64,000 bases of DNA from Caldilineaceae bacterium (GCA_022842065.1 JALHQH010000002.1:344199-408198); one strand, 5' to 3'; counted from the stretch's first letter, positions 35,399 through 42,920 are shown. Notes: a model not told the origin generated them from the sequence alone. Numbers and translations are program-made.

Positions 35399-35778
35399 AC
35401 AACTACGACAGCAGCTTTGATCCACCAGCGTTATGTATCGAAGTCACAATTGCCAACACGATCAATCGCCGTAAACGACGCGTATTGCATGCACTTTTGG
35501 ATACTGATGCCGATATCACGGCCATTCCCAGGGAACAGGTAGACCTCCTCAATCTCTATCGAAGAGACCAAATACAGTTGGAAACAGTTGATGGCACAAA
35601 CTCGATCATTTACACCTACGCCGTGCGCTTTAAATTTGGCGATCTAGTTATTCAGCGCCTCGAAGTTATTTTGACTGGGTTGGATATCGTGATTGTTGGA
35701 CGCGATGTGTTGAATCAACTCTATTTACGGCTTGATGGGCCACATCAACAATTCGCCGTGCAGACCACGCCTTTTTAA
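35395..35778 (+). CDS. Retropepsin-like (clan AA) aspartic protease, altered active site
   Basis: 127 residues, the size of a retropepsin monomer. The flap and core resemble the paralogue at 37341, and VIVGRDVLNQL is the usual hydrophobic-hydrophobic-Gly element. The catalytic loop reads LLDTDADITAIP, so the glycine of the DTG triplet is Asp (D36-T37-D38), whereas the paralogue keeps DTG. That change may impair proteolysis. Such proteins act as homodimers in the cytoplasm. It overlaps the DUF5678-like gene by 4 bases. Confidence 0.75.
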   Translation: MNNYDSSFDPPALCIEVTIANTINRRKRRVLHALLDTDADITAIPREQVDLLNLYRRDQIQLETVDGTNSIIYTYAVRFKFGDLVIQRLEVILTGLDIVIVGRDVLNQLYLRLDGPHQQFAVQTTPF

Positions 35779-35864
35779 GTAGGCATACATTGTGGCCGAG
35801 GTGCATCTGCCGCAAAGGCCACAACCGATAGATAAAAACCTTCACGCAAACAACGGAGTGTAAG

Positions 35865-36710
35865 ATGCAAGAACGTGTCGCGCGGGTGGCGATTGTCACC
35901 GGCGGTGGGATGGGAATTGGGGGCGCAACGGCGCGGCGCTTGGCACAAGCCGGGGCGCGGGTCTTGATTGCCGATTATGATCTGGACGCAGCGAACGCGA
36001 ATGTAGCGCAAATTGAGGCGGCGGGCGGTGTGGCCGCGGCGCTACACACCGATGTCTCCCAAGCCGAAGCAATTGCCGCGATGGTAGATCGGGCGATTGC
36101 CCTGTGGGGGCGGCTAGACATCTTGGTCAACAACGCCTGGCGGGGCCAATCACGGGATGGCAGTGCAGTCGATTTGACCGAAAGCGCCTGGGACTATGCC
36201 ATGAATGTGATGGTGAAGTCCCACTATCTGGGCGCAAAATATGCCGTACCCCACCTGGCCAAGGCCGCTGAGCAGGAGGGCATGACCGGCAGCATTGTCA
36301 ACATTTCCTCGGTCCACGGCCTGCTCATGGCGGAAAAGTCATTGGCCTACGAGGCGGCCAAATCAGCGGTCATCGGCGTCACGCGCCAGATGGCCTGTGA
36401 CTTTGGCCCGCTGGGCATCCGCGTCAATGCCATCTGCCCCGGCCATATTATGACCGAACGGATGAAAGGGCACTGGGCCAAGAACCCCTCCTTCCTCTCC
36501 TTCTTCGAACAACAATATCCCTTGCGTCGCGTCGGCACGCCTGAGGATATCGCCAATGCAGTTAACTTCCTCTGCTCGGAAGAAGCCTCGTTCGTCACCG
36601 GCCATACGCTAGTGGTTGACGGCGGGCTGACGATTCAGTTGCAAGAAAATGTGAGCGTGCGCCTGGTCCAGTTCTATCGCGACCACCCGGAGATGGTGTT
36701 GCCGGGGTAG
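35865..36710 (+). CDS. Short-chain dehydrogenase/reductase
   Basis: 281 residues with the classical SDR set: TGGGMGIG (12-19) for NAD(P), LVNNAW (87-92), S148/S149, and Y162-x-x-x-K166 (AYEAAKSA), ending with VTGHTLVVDGG. GGAG lies 9 nt before the ATG. The 20-residue tail after the usual end is slightly longer than average. An NAD(P)-dependent alcohol or sugar dehydrogenase is expected; the substrate is not readable. The gene separates the two DUF5678/retropepsin cassettes, which suggests those were duplicated around it or that it was inserted between them. Confidence 0.88.
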   Translation: MQERVARVAIVTGGGMGIGGATARRLAQAGARVLIADYDLDAANANVAQIEAAGGVAAALHTDVSQAEAIAAMVDRAIALWGRLDILVNNAWRGQSRDGSAVDLTESAWDYAMNVMVKSHYLGAKYAVPHLAKAAEQEGMTGSIVNISSVHGLLMAEKSLAYEAAKSAVIGVTRQMACDFGPLGIRVNAICPGHIMTERMKGHWAKNPSFLSFFEQQYPLRRVGTPEDIANAVNFLCSEEASFVTGHTLVVDGGLTIQLQENVSVRLVQFYRDHPEMVLPG

Positions 36711-36726
36711 GGGGTAGAGCAGCAGC

Positions 36727-36843
36727 GGGTGCGTTCCAATTTAAGGGCTAACGTCCCCGGCACAGGCGAAGTGTTGGTTCGTCTGCGTACCATTTTCTCG
36801 CCTGTGCCGGGGACGTTGAATACCTCATTCCTTAGGACGCAAT
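36727..36843. mobile_element. Small inverted-repeat element, degenerate copy
   Basis: It begins GGGTGCGTTCCAA 17 bp after the SDR stop and contains the inner inverted pair ACGTCCCCGGCACAGGCGA / TCGCCTGTGCCGGGGACGT, as in the copy at 55435-55557. The right end (TTAGGACGCAATC) has decayed and no target duplication is visible, so this is probably an older insertion. Confidence 0.7.
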
Positions 36844-36861
36844 CGCATCGAGCCAACCCAC

Positions 36862-36890
36862 TTGGGACCGACAAGTTACCATGCTATAAT
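36862..36890 (+). promoter_or_regulatory. Strong sigma-70 promoter for cassette 2
   Basis: TTGGGA (36862-36867), a 17-bp spacer and an extended perfect -10 (TGCTATAAT, 36882-36890). Transcription should start near 36897, 40 nt before the GTG at 36937. Confidence 0.6.
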
Positions 36891-36936
36891 AGCTATAGGA
36901 TCTAGTGACACATTGTCGATCAGCAGGGGAAAACTC

Positions 36937-37344
36937 GTGGAAACAACCGTTGAAGTTCAGCCGAATGGCGCGGTCGTGCTGCCGGTGGAAATGCGTGAAC
37001 AATATCAAATTCGCACGGGGGATCGTTTACGCCTGGTTGATGTCGAGGGCGTTTTTATTCTTGCGCAACAGAAAACGCCTGCCCCCACGCAGTCTGAAGA
37101 TCGCAAAAAAGCGTTCGAGGTAGAACTGGCCCACTTCGAACGTTTGAAACCGCAATTGTTGCAACAATATCCAGATCGTTACGTCGCCATCCATCAAGGT
37201 AAGGTTGTCGCCGTTGGGGATGACAAGATGGATGTTTTGGCAACAGCGGAAGCGGCACTCGGCAATGTACCGCTTTATGTTGGACAAGTCACATTGAATG
37301 GGCCGCGACGTGTTCGTATGCCTTCGTCACGTATCGTGAGATGA
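36937..37344 (+). CDS. AbrB/MazE-type DNA-binding domain fused to DUF5678-like domain, cassette 2
   Basis: 135 residues from a GTG preceded by GGGGA. Residues 1-45 (ETTVEVQPNGAVVLPVEMRE, then IRTGDRLRLVDVEG) form a SpoVT/AbrB swapped-hairpin DNA-binding domain of the MazE kind; residues about 60-135 are the DUF5678-like domain shared with 35021. The AbrB domain suggests autoregulation of the promoter at 36862, as in antitoxins. It overlaps the protease gene by ATGA. A toxin-antitoxin-like role is inference from layout only. Confidence 0.72.
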   Translation: METTVEVQPNGAVVLPVEMREQYQIRTGDRLRLVDVEGVFILAQQKTPAPTQSEDRKKAFEVELAHFERLKPQLLQQYPDRYVAIHQGKVVAVGDDKMDVLATAEAALGNVPLYVGQVTLNGPRRVRMPSSRIVR

Positions 37345-37724
37345 ACCCATATAACACCGATTTTGAGCCACCGGCCCTAAGTGTAAACGTGACGATTGCG
37401 AATGCGAACAATCGCCGTCGACGCAGCACCTTAAGCGCATTATTGGATACCGGGTCTGATATCACGGCTATCCCTAGCGAACAGGTGCGCTTTCTCGATC
37501 TTTATGAGCGAGATCAAATCCGGTTAGAAACCGTTGAAGGAACAAACTCGCTCATTTATACATATGTCGTTCGCTTTACTTTAGGTGATTTGGTAATTCC
37601 TCGGCTTGAGGTCATTTTGACCGGGTTAGGTATGGTGATCGTTGGGCGCGATGTGCTGAATCAACTCTATTTACGACTTGATGGACCACATCAACAGTTT
37701 ACCATGCAGACCGCGCCTTTTTAA
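37341..37724 (+). CDS. Retropepsin-like (clan AA) aspartic protease
   Basis: 127 residues, very similar to the protein at 35395. The catalytic loop is intact (LLDTGSDITAIP, D36-T37-G38) and VIVGRDVLNQL completes the psi-loop. One monomer supplies one Asp, so an active homodimer is expected. No membrane segment or propeptide is visible. Translation is coupled to the AbrB-DUF5678 gene by a 4-base overlap. Partner and substrate are unknown. Confidence 0.8.
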   Translation: MNPYNTDFEPPALSVNVTIANANNRRRRSTLSALLDTGSDITAIPSEQVRFLDLYERDQIRLETVEGTNSLIYTYVVRFTLGDLVIPRLEVILTGLGMVIVGRDVLNQLYLRLDGPHQQFTMQTAPF

Positions 37725-37761
37725 GATAGCGCGTTTGCCCCGCTTGAAATGAGGTTACAGT

Positions 37762-38136
37762 ATGCTTGCTGAACTCGAACCTATCGAACAAATTGTGTTG
37801 CAAGCGCAACAATTATCGCCGCAACAACGGTTACGCCTGATCCAGCGGATTACCGATACGCTGCTGCCAGCATATCGTCCACCATCAACACCGCTGCAAT
37901 TTGGTAAATATCAAAGTAGTCGTATGTCTACCCTAAAAGATTTCGCGACTGCCGAATGGCACCCGACAGATGAGGAATTATTCGACGAGCTTGGCCCGAT
38001 TGAGGCTGAACGCTTTCTTGCCTTGGTCCCTACCAAACCGATGGATGCGGTTGAATGGCATCGACAATGGCAGGCAACACTCGATCAAGAAACCTATTTT
38101 GCAGAGGTTTTTGGTCCTGCGAACGACAAGAGCTGA
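37762..38136 (+). CDS. Small hypothetical protein sharing the N-terminal module of 35021
   Basis: 124 residues; GAGG lies 9 nt before the ATG. Residues 1-37 are nearly identical to those of the 35021 protein, but the rest is different: a Pro/Ser stretch (YRPPSTPLQFGKY), then FATAEWHPTDEELFDELGP and a C-terminal helical part. I recognise no family. It looks like a modular recombination product and may be an independent partner of cassette 2. Confidence 0.6.
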   Translation: MLAELEPIEQIVLQAQQLSPQQRLRLIQRITDTLLPAYRPPSTPLQFGKYQSSRMSTLKDFATAEWHPTDEELFDELGPIEAERFLALVPTKPMDAVEWHRQWQATLDQETYFAEVFGPANDKS

Positions 38137-38199
38137 GTAAATAGCAGATCAGCGCAGCGATGAGCAGTTTACTTTGGCGGACGCGCACACAAAACAAAA

Positions 38200-38249
38200 G
38201 AGCCTACACCAGTCCGTTCGTAGACCGAAATCGGAGAGGGTGTAGGCTC
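38200..38249 (-). terminator. Intrinsic terminator closing the DGR transcript
   Basis: GAGCCTACACC (38200-38210) pairs with GGTGTAGGCTC (38239-38249). Read on the minus strand the stem is followed by TTTTGTTTTG. It lies 175 nt beyond the template repeat, the expected end of the DGR transcript. Nothing else is visible in 38137-38424. Confidence 0.65.
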
Positions 38250-38424
38250 ATTCTGTATTTACCCGCGTTTATCTGCTGCCAACTTCTGCCGCAATCAGCA
38301 GGGAAGTTGCTTAGCGGCAAACACGGCCAGGAAGTGGTTGCACCGGCGCTCGCTCCGTACTGCGCAAGCCGTAGCCGACGCAGAAGTTAGTTACGTAGCG
38401 GCTCTAGTATCCGCCACATTGGAG

Positions 38425-38546
38425 TGCCGTGGGCGAACACCACACGAAAACCGTTGTTATTGTTACGGTTATCTGGGTTGTTCCTGTTGCGATTGGCAGA
38501 GCGCACGTTGTTATCATTGTTGTTCCACGAGCCCCCGCGCAACGTC
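38425..38546 (-). other. DGR template repeat (TR)
   Basis: 122 nt that match the 3' end of the target gene (40309-40429). In the coding (minus) sense it reads as FGE C-terminus TLRGGSW then a run dominated by AAC/AAT codons (NNNDNN, NRNRNN, NRNNNN) and ends GFRVVFAHG. All differences from the VR fall on its adenines. AAC codons let adenine mutagenesis reach many residues without producing stops. The invariant segment GGTTTTCGTGTGGTGTTCGC at the 3' side corresponds to the IMH* region. It starts 107 nt after the avd stop on the same strand, so it can be transcribed with RT and avd. Confidence 0.93.
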
Positions 38547-38598
38547 TCAACCATTCCCCGCAAAACCAGCCCGATTGGACTGAGGATTGCCATCACTT

Positions 38599-38646
38599 GG
38601 GAGCGCCGGCACCCTGCCGGCAGCCGCCAGGGATGGCGGCGCTCCC
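38599..38646. repeat. GC-rich palindrome between avd and TR
   Basis: GGGAGCGCC (38599-38607) and GGCGCTCCC (38638-38646) enclose further GCCGGC pairings. It lies between avd and TR and may structure the template RNA or be an unrelated intergenic repeat. Confidence 0.5.
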
Positions 38647-38652
38647 GGCCTG

Positions 38653-39003
38653 TTACACCGTCACCTTGCGCCAACCACCCAATAAGCGCCCCAATTCCAT
38701 AACCATGCGGCCACCATGTTCATATTGGCCAGGGCTAATCCAACGCCAATCAGCCACTAAGCGCCAATAGTGGCGCACTTTGTTGAGGCGCACATCCGCA
38801 GTGGTGAGTTGTGCCAACCGTTCGTGTGCCCGCAGATTATTCGCCTCTAACAGACATTCCAAAAAATCGAGTGCCGCATTGACCAACCGATTGGTTACGG
38901 TGTGGCGATGCGCCTTCGGGAAGTGATTGGTTAACGGGATCAGCCATTTGAGAAACGCGTAGGTTTTGGCAAAGAGCGGCATATCACGTTGGGGCGTACT
39001 CAT
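38653..39003 (-). CDS. avd: DGR accessory variability determinant (four-helix bundle)
   Basis: 116 residues, predicted all-helical and basic, with [19 protein letters not shown] followed by long helices and an end [15 protein letters not shown], the pattern of the Avd/bAvd four-helix-bundle family. Avd forms a pentameric barrel that binds the DGR reverse transcriptase and template RNA and is required for mutagenic retrohoming. The ATG overlaps the RT stop (ATGA at 39000-39003), so both are translated together, and TR follows 107 nt downstream. Short length and position support the call more than any single motif. Confidence 0.85.
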   Translation of the reverse strand: MSTPQRDMPLFAKTYAFLKWLIPLTNHFPKAHRHTVTNRLVNAALDFLECLLEANNLRAHERLAQLTTADVRLNKVRHYWRLVADWRWISPGQYEHGGRMVMELGRLLGGWRKVTV

Positions 39004-40058
39004 AACCGAATCGCCTGAAAGAGCGTGCGCCGCAGCCCCCAGGTATCACCATAGCGCACATGATTGATCCAACCATGCAATGCTTGCGCAAAGGTAATGC
39101 GGTCAATCTGGTGTTGCTGATAGGCAGTGATCAACCGGCGTAACTTGCGTTGAAAATAGTGACCCTTATGCGCCACCAGGCGGCGATGGGTAGAAAAGAG
39201 GCGAAAGCCGAGAAAGCGCACACCTTCACCGGTTGGGCGCACCTCGGCAGCGGCTTCATGTAAGGTCAACCGCAAGGTAGCGAGCCGTTCGATGATGGCA
39301 GCACGCCATTGCCACAGGGCTGCTTTGTCGTCGGCAAAGAGCAGAAAGTCATCGACATAGCGCAGATACGCGCCGCAGCCCAATGCGCGGTTGACAAAAT
39401 GGTCAAAGGCATTCATGTAACAGTTGGCCCAGAATTGGCTGGTAAGATTACCGATGGGCAAGCCGCGTTCACGGTTGGCGGCAAAGAGATCGTCGTTCCG
39501 AAAGTAGACCATCCCATATTCCTCCCGTAGCACACCACCACCACTTTGCAGAATTAGCTGGATCAAACGGCGTAGCCCACCATCCTGGATCTGCCGATTA
39601 AGCGTCCGTTGCAAAATGGTATGGTCAATCGAGGGGAAGAACTGTTTGATGTCACAGGGCAAGACATAGCGATAGCGGCGCAACCACCGTTGACAGGTGT
39701 CCAACGCGCGATGGGTACCCTTGCCGACGCGATTGGCGTACGAATGGCCGATAAAGCTGCGTTCAAAGGCTGGTTCAATCAGCCGGCAAAGGGCATGATG
39801 GACGACGCGATCCCGAAACGGCGCTGCGCTGATCAAGCGCTTTTTGGGTTCGTGGATCGTAAAGCTGGTATAGTGGCCAGGGCGATAGGTTTCAGCCGCC
39901 AGCTCTTCTTGCAACTGAAAAAGGTTGTCTTCGAGTTGAAAGGTGAACGCGGCGACGGCACCGCGGCTACGTTTGCCACGCACGGCCTTTTGATAAGCCG
40001 CGTAGAGATTTTCCCAGGTATAGAGAGCGGTGTAAGCAGCAGTGACTTGGGTTACCAT
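39000..40058 (-). CDS. DGR reverse transcriptase
   Basis: 352 residues from the ATG at 40058; the frame is open to 40133, but that part translates a REP hairpin. RT motifs appear in order: RLISAAPFRDRVVHHAL (motifs 1-2), LPCDIKQFFPSIDH (motif 3, first catalytic Asp), GLPIGNLTSQFWANCYMN (motif 4, with the SQ that DGR enzymes have where group II intron RTs have QG-x-x-x-SP), and YLRYVDDFLLFADD (motif 5, YVDD). There is no maturase (X) or endonuclease domain. It makes cDNA from TR with misincorporation opposite adenine, and that cDNA replaces VR. Both avd and TR lie immediately downstream. Confidence 0.93.
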   Translation of the reverse strand: MVTQVTAAYTALYTWENLYAAYQKAVRGKRSRGAVAAFTFQLEDNLFQLQEELAAETYRPGHYTSFTIHEPKKRLISAAPFRDRVVHHALCRLIEPAFERSFIGHSYANRVGKGTHRALDTCQRWLRRYRYVLPCDIKQFFPSIDHTILQRTLNRQIQDGGLRRLIQLILQSGGGVLREEYGMVYFRNDDLFAANRERGLPIGNLTSQFWANCYMNAFDHFVNRALGCGAYLRYVDDFLLFADDKAALWQWRAAIIERLATLRLTLHEAAAEVRPTGEGVRFLGFRLFSTHRRLVAHKGHYFQRKLRRLITAYQQHQIDRITFAQALHGWINHVRYGDTWGLRRTLFQAIRL

Positions 40059-40082
40059 CGGTTGATTCGGTGGTGGTGAACA

Positions 40083-40126
40083 GGACGCAGAGCGTCCAAA
40101 TAGAATTCCCACGCTGAGCGTGGGAA
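40083..40126. repeat. REP-like double hairpin between VR and the RT gene
   Basis: GGACGCAGAGCGTCC (40083-40097) and TTCCCACGCTGAGCGTGGGAA (40106-40126) form adjacent perfect stems. The same pair occurs at 42847-42889, so two copies bracket the DGR target gene. Confidence 0.75.
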
Positions 40127-40303
40127 CGAGCAAGGCTTAACTTAAAGGTGGTTCGGGTGGGGAGACTTTTCAAAAAAATCGGATCGCCTACCGGCGATAT
40201 TTGATGGCAGGCGCTATCGAAAATCTGTTGGCCAATGCACCCCGTTAGAGAGTAGAGATGCCAGCGTCTGATCAGAGTACAGAGTCGGCAGAGATCAGCG
40301 GTT

Positions 40304-42762
40304 TCAACTGCCGGGGGCGAACACCACACGAAAACCGCCGTAATGGTACGGTAATCCGGGTAGTACCCGCCGCGACTGGCAGAGCGCACGTCGTTATCAT
40401 CGTAGTTCCACGAGCCCCCGCGCAACGTCCGTATTACATCACCCTCTTTATTATTATACACTACATTCAGGTAATTGTCATAATTGGCAACCCACTGTGT
40501 GGCAGTCCACTCCCACACATTCCCCGCCATATCAAATGCACCATAAGGGCTGGCCCCAGCCGGATAACTACCAACATCAACGGTCCGCCCTACATTGCTT
40601 TTATAGTTTAGCAACTGGTCCGTTGGGGTCTCCTCACCCCAAGGATAGGTTCGGCCATCAACGCCCCGCGCCGCCTTCTCCCATTCCGCCTCGGTGGGCA
40701 GACGAATCGACAATCCGGTCTCCGCGGCCAGCCAGGCGGCGTAAGCTGTTGCCTCATACCAACTAACGCCGACCACCGGTTGATTGGGGCCGTTCCATTG
40801 GCTATCATCCCAGTAAGACGGCTGTGTAACATTGTTTTTTGTGCGCCACTGCCAGCCGGCGTCGGTCCACCACCGTTCGTAAAGATAACCGCCGGCCGCG
40901 ACAAAAGCACGATATTGGGTATTGGTTACTTCCGTTTGACCGATCCAGAATGCGTCCGTTGTCATTTCAAATTGAGGATGTTCATCACTATCACCGACTC
41001 CATCTAGGCTGCCCGTGGTAAAAGAGCCAGCAGGCACTTCGACAAAGGCCATGCCATACGCGTCTACAAGACGCAGGGCATCTGGAACTTTAGCAGCCAT
41101 CGCCCGACCAACGGAACTATCTGCCACCACCGTGGCGGTTGCATGGATCATTGGTGCTTCCGCTGTTGCCGTTGCTTGAGCAGCAGTCTGTGCTGTGACG
41201 CGACGCTGGTTTATTTGATAGGCATTGAACCAAATTACAACGCCATATCCGACAATGATCACGACAACCAGCCCCGCAAGAATTCGCCACCACTGGCGTT
41301 TCCCTGATGAGGGTTGCAGAGTTTGAGCTGATTTTGTCGAAGCTGAAGCGTCATCGCGGAAAATCCGCTTGGCAGCTTGTTCCGCCTGCGCTTTTTCCGC
41401 GGCGATCCGTTCTTCGTCGCTTGCCACCGCGCCGGCAACCGGTTGTACAGGGACAGTTGGCGGCTCGTCAATCTTCCGGGAAGGGGCGGGGGGATCTTCG
41501 GGTTTACCCGACTGGTTGTCGCCCCTTCCCGGAAGATGCGCCGTCATGCGTGTCTCCTCGGGTGTCCCTAAGGCGCGTGTCTCCTTGTCTCGTATCTCCC
41601 CCTCTCGTGTCTCCTTGTCTCGTATCTCCCTCAACGTAAACAACAACCCATCATTCGCCCGCGAATACAAAACAGGCGTGCCCCACTCGACATCATTGCC
41701 CGCGACAAAGATCGCCTTGCGCGCTTCGGCCAGGGCTGCTTCGACTGGGTAGCCGTCGGCCAGCGCGCCATAAAACTCTTGGGCCAGAATCAGCGCGGCG
41801 CCATCGGTAATCTCAAATTGCATGGCGATGATGGCAGGGATACCTTGATGGACCAACTGTTGCGCGATGCCGGCAAAGGGGTCGTTAGTCGTCGCCCGTG
41901 CGCCTTCACATGCGTTGAGCAAGGCCAGCCGCAACGAGCGATGATCACGGAGTAAAGTCCCCAAGTAGTCACCGCCAACCGCGTGGGCGCGGCCCCGCTC
42001 ATCTTCCAGATAGAGTACCCGCTCGCCAGTCAGCCCATTCAGCCCGCCGTGGCCAACAAAGTGGAAGATGTGATAGCGCCCCTGGCGCAACTGCCGTTGC
42101 AAGGCGGCCAACGTGCCATTTTCCAGGCGGGTCAATTGGACCAGGCCACGCGCCCGCAACTCACCCAGCGCTGCCTCAATCTTGCGCCACTCCCCCTCCA
42201 CATCGAGCGCGGCGATATCGCTGGGGTTGGCGATCAACACGAGTACCTGTAAGGGCAAGGTAACCCCCAGTGGCGTCACCGGGCGGGGCTGTTGGGGGTA
42301 GCGCACGAGTGGGGTCGTAGTCGAGTGGCAGAAAAAGCGGCGCAGGGTCGGGTCGTAGAGATATTCCCAGGGCAAGTCAAGCAGGGCGGGGGCGTCACCC
42401 AGGCGCAGACGGATGCGCAGGCCGTGGTCGGCTTGCCCGTCCGCCTTGTCAAGGCTACGGCGCAGGGCATCGCGCACCTCGTCTTTGAAGACGGCGTTGT
42501 AGAGCCGTTCACCAAAGTCACGCGCGGCCTGCCCCTCTTGGCTATTCAAGCTGCGCACCGTGCGCCGCGTCCGCCCGATCTTGAGGATGTAGTTTTCCAG
42601 TTCGTAGGGGTTGAAAGGCAGGGTAAAATCAACCGTCGCCTGGCCGGCCGGCGAGTTCAGCACGCGGGCGCGGTAAGTCTGAGCGGAGGCTGAGCCTGTC
42701 GAAGCCAGCGCTTCAATGGCAAGATCAAAATCGAGGTAGGTCAACTGAGTTGCATCGCTCAT
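40304..42762 (-). CDS. DGR target: CHAT protease-TM-FGE fold protein (frameshifted within VR)
   Basis: The intended product is about 819 residues: CHAT domain (about 90-375) with H238 (HFVGHGGL) and C285 (LLNACEGAR), a charged repeat-rich linker (380-490), a membrane helix (492-513), an Ala/Thr stalk, and an FGE/C-type-lectin-fold domain (about 565-819: VEVPAGSFTTGS, IRLPTEAEWEKAARG, DMAGNVWEWTA, RTLRGGSW). The last 40 residues are the VR. One base is missing in the VR relative to TR, so the present reading continues out of frame to a stop at 39967, overlapping the RT gene; with the base restored it would end GFRVVFAPGS and stop at 40304. The topology suggests a membrane-tethered caspase-like effector whose ligand-binding face is diversified. 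Confidence 0.88.
40309..40429 (-). other. DGR variable repeat (VR) at the 3' end of the target gene
   Basis: 121 nt aligned to TR 38425-38546. There are 16 substitutions and one deletion, all at template adenines: A to T, A to G and A to C are all represented. Encoded changes include N to Y (5), D (2), G (2), S and T. The 3' side (GGTTTTCGTGTGGTGTTCGC) is invariant and serves as the IMH. One substitution lies beyond it, at 40314. The deletion is in the fourth-last template Asn codon (AAT), just before the conserved GFRVVFA. Confidence 0.93.
41471..41537. repeat. Palindrome inside the coding linker of the CHAT-FGE target
   Basis: Perfect 18-bp arms (41471-41488 and 41520-41537) encode linker residues about 409-430. 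Next to it, about 41573-41634, a direct duplication encodes RDKETR twice. Confidence 0.75.
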
Positions 42763-42846
42763 AGTGCTACCGGTGCAGGTTTGGGGTTGCGGTTGCCCCG
42801 TAGTTTACCATAAATGTGGATATGGTTAAAGTAACAAAACAGACCG

Positions 42847-42889
42847 GACGCAGAGCGTCCTCCCTCGCATTCCACGCGGAGCGTGGAAC
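42847..42889. repeat. REP-like double hairpin upstream of the DGR target
   Basis: GGACGCAGAGCGTCC (42847-42861) and TTCCACGCGGAGCGTGGAA (42871-42889) match the pair at 40083-40126 in order and orientation. They lie in the 158-bp gap between the target start and the mutY stop. Confidence 0.75.
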
Positions 42890-42920
42890 GAGCTAAATCC
42901 GTTGCTGTCTTAATCGGCTG

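Noticed and set aside
39000..40058. Group II intron or retron reverse transcriptase
   Set aside because: No maturase or intron RNA domains and no msr/msd; motif 4 has the SQ form, and avd plus a TR/VR pair are adjacent.
40058..40133. Upstream start of the RT at 40133
   Set aside because: The extra 25 codons translate a REP hairpin and there is no better ribosome binding site.
39967..40303. Out-of-frame C-terminal extension of the DGR target as a real domain
   Set aside because: It results from the single-base deletion in VR, crosses a REP hairpin and overlaps the RT gene; its composition is random.
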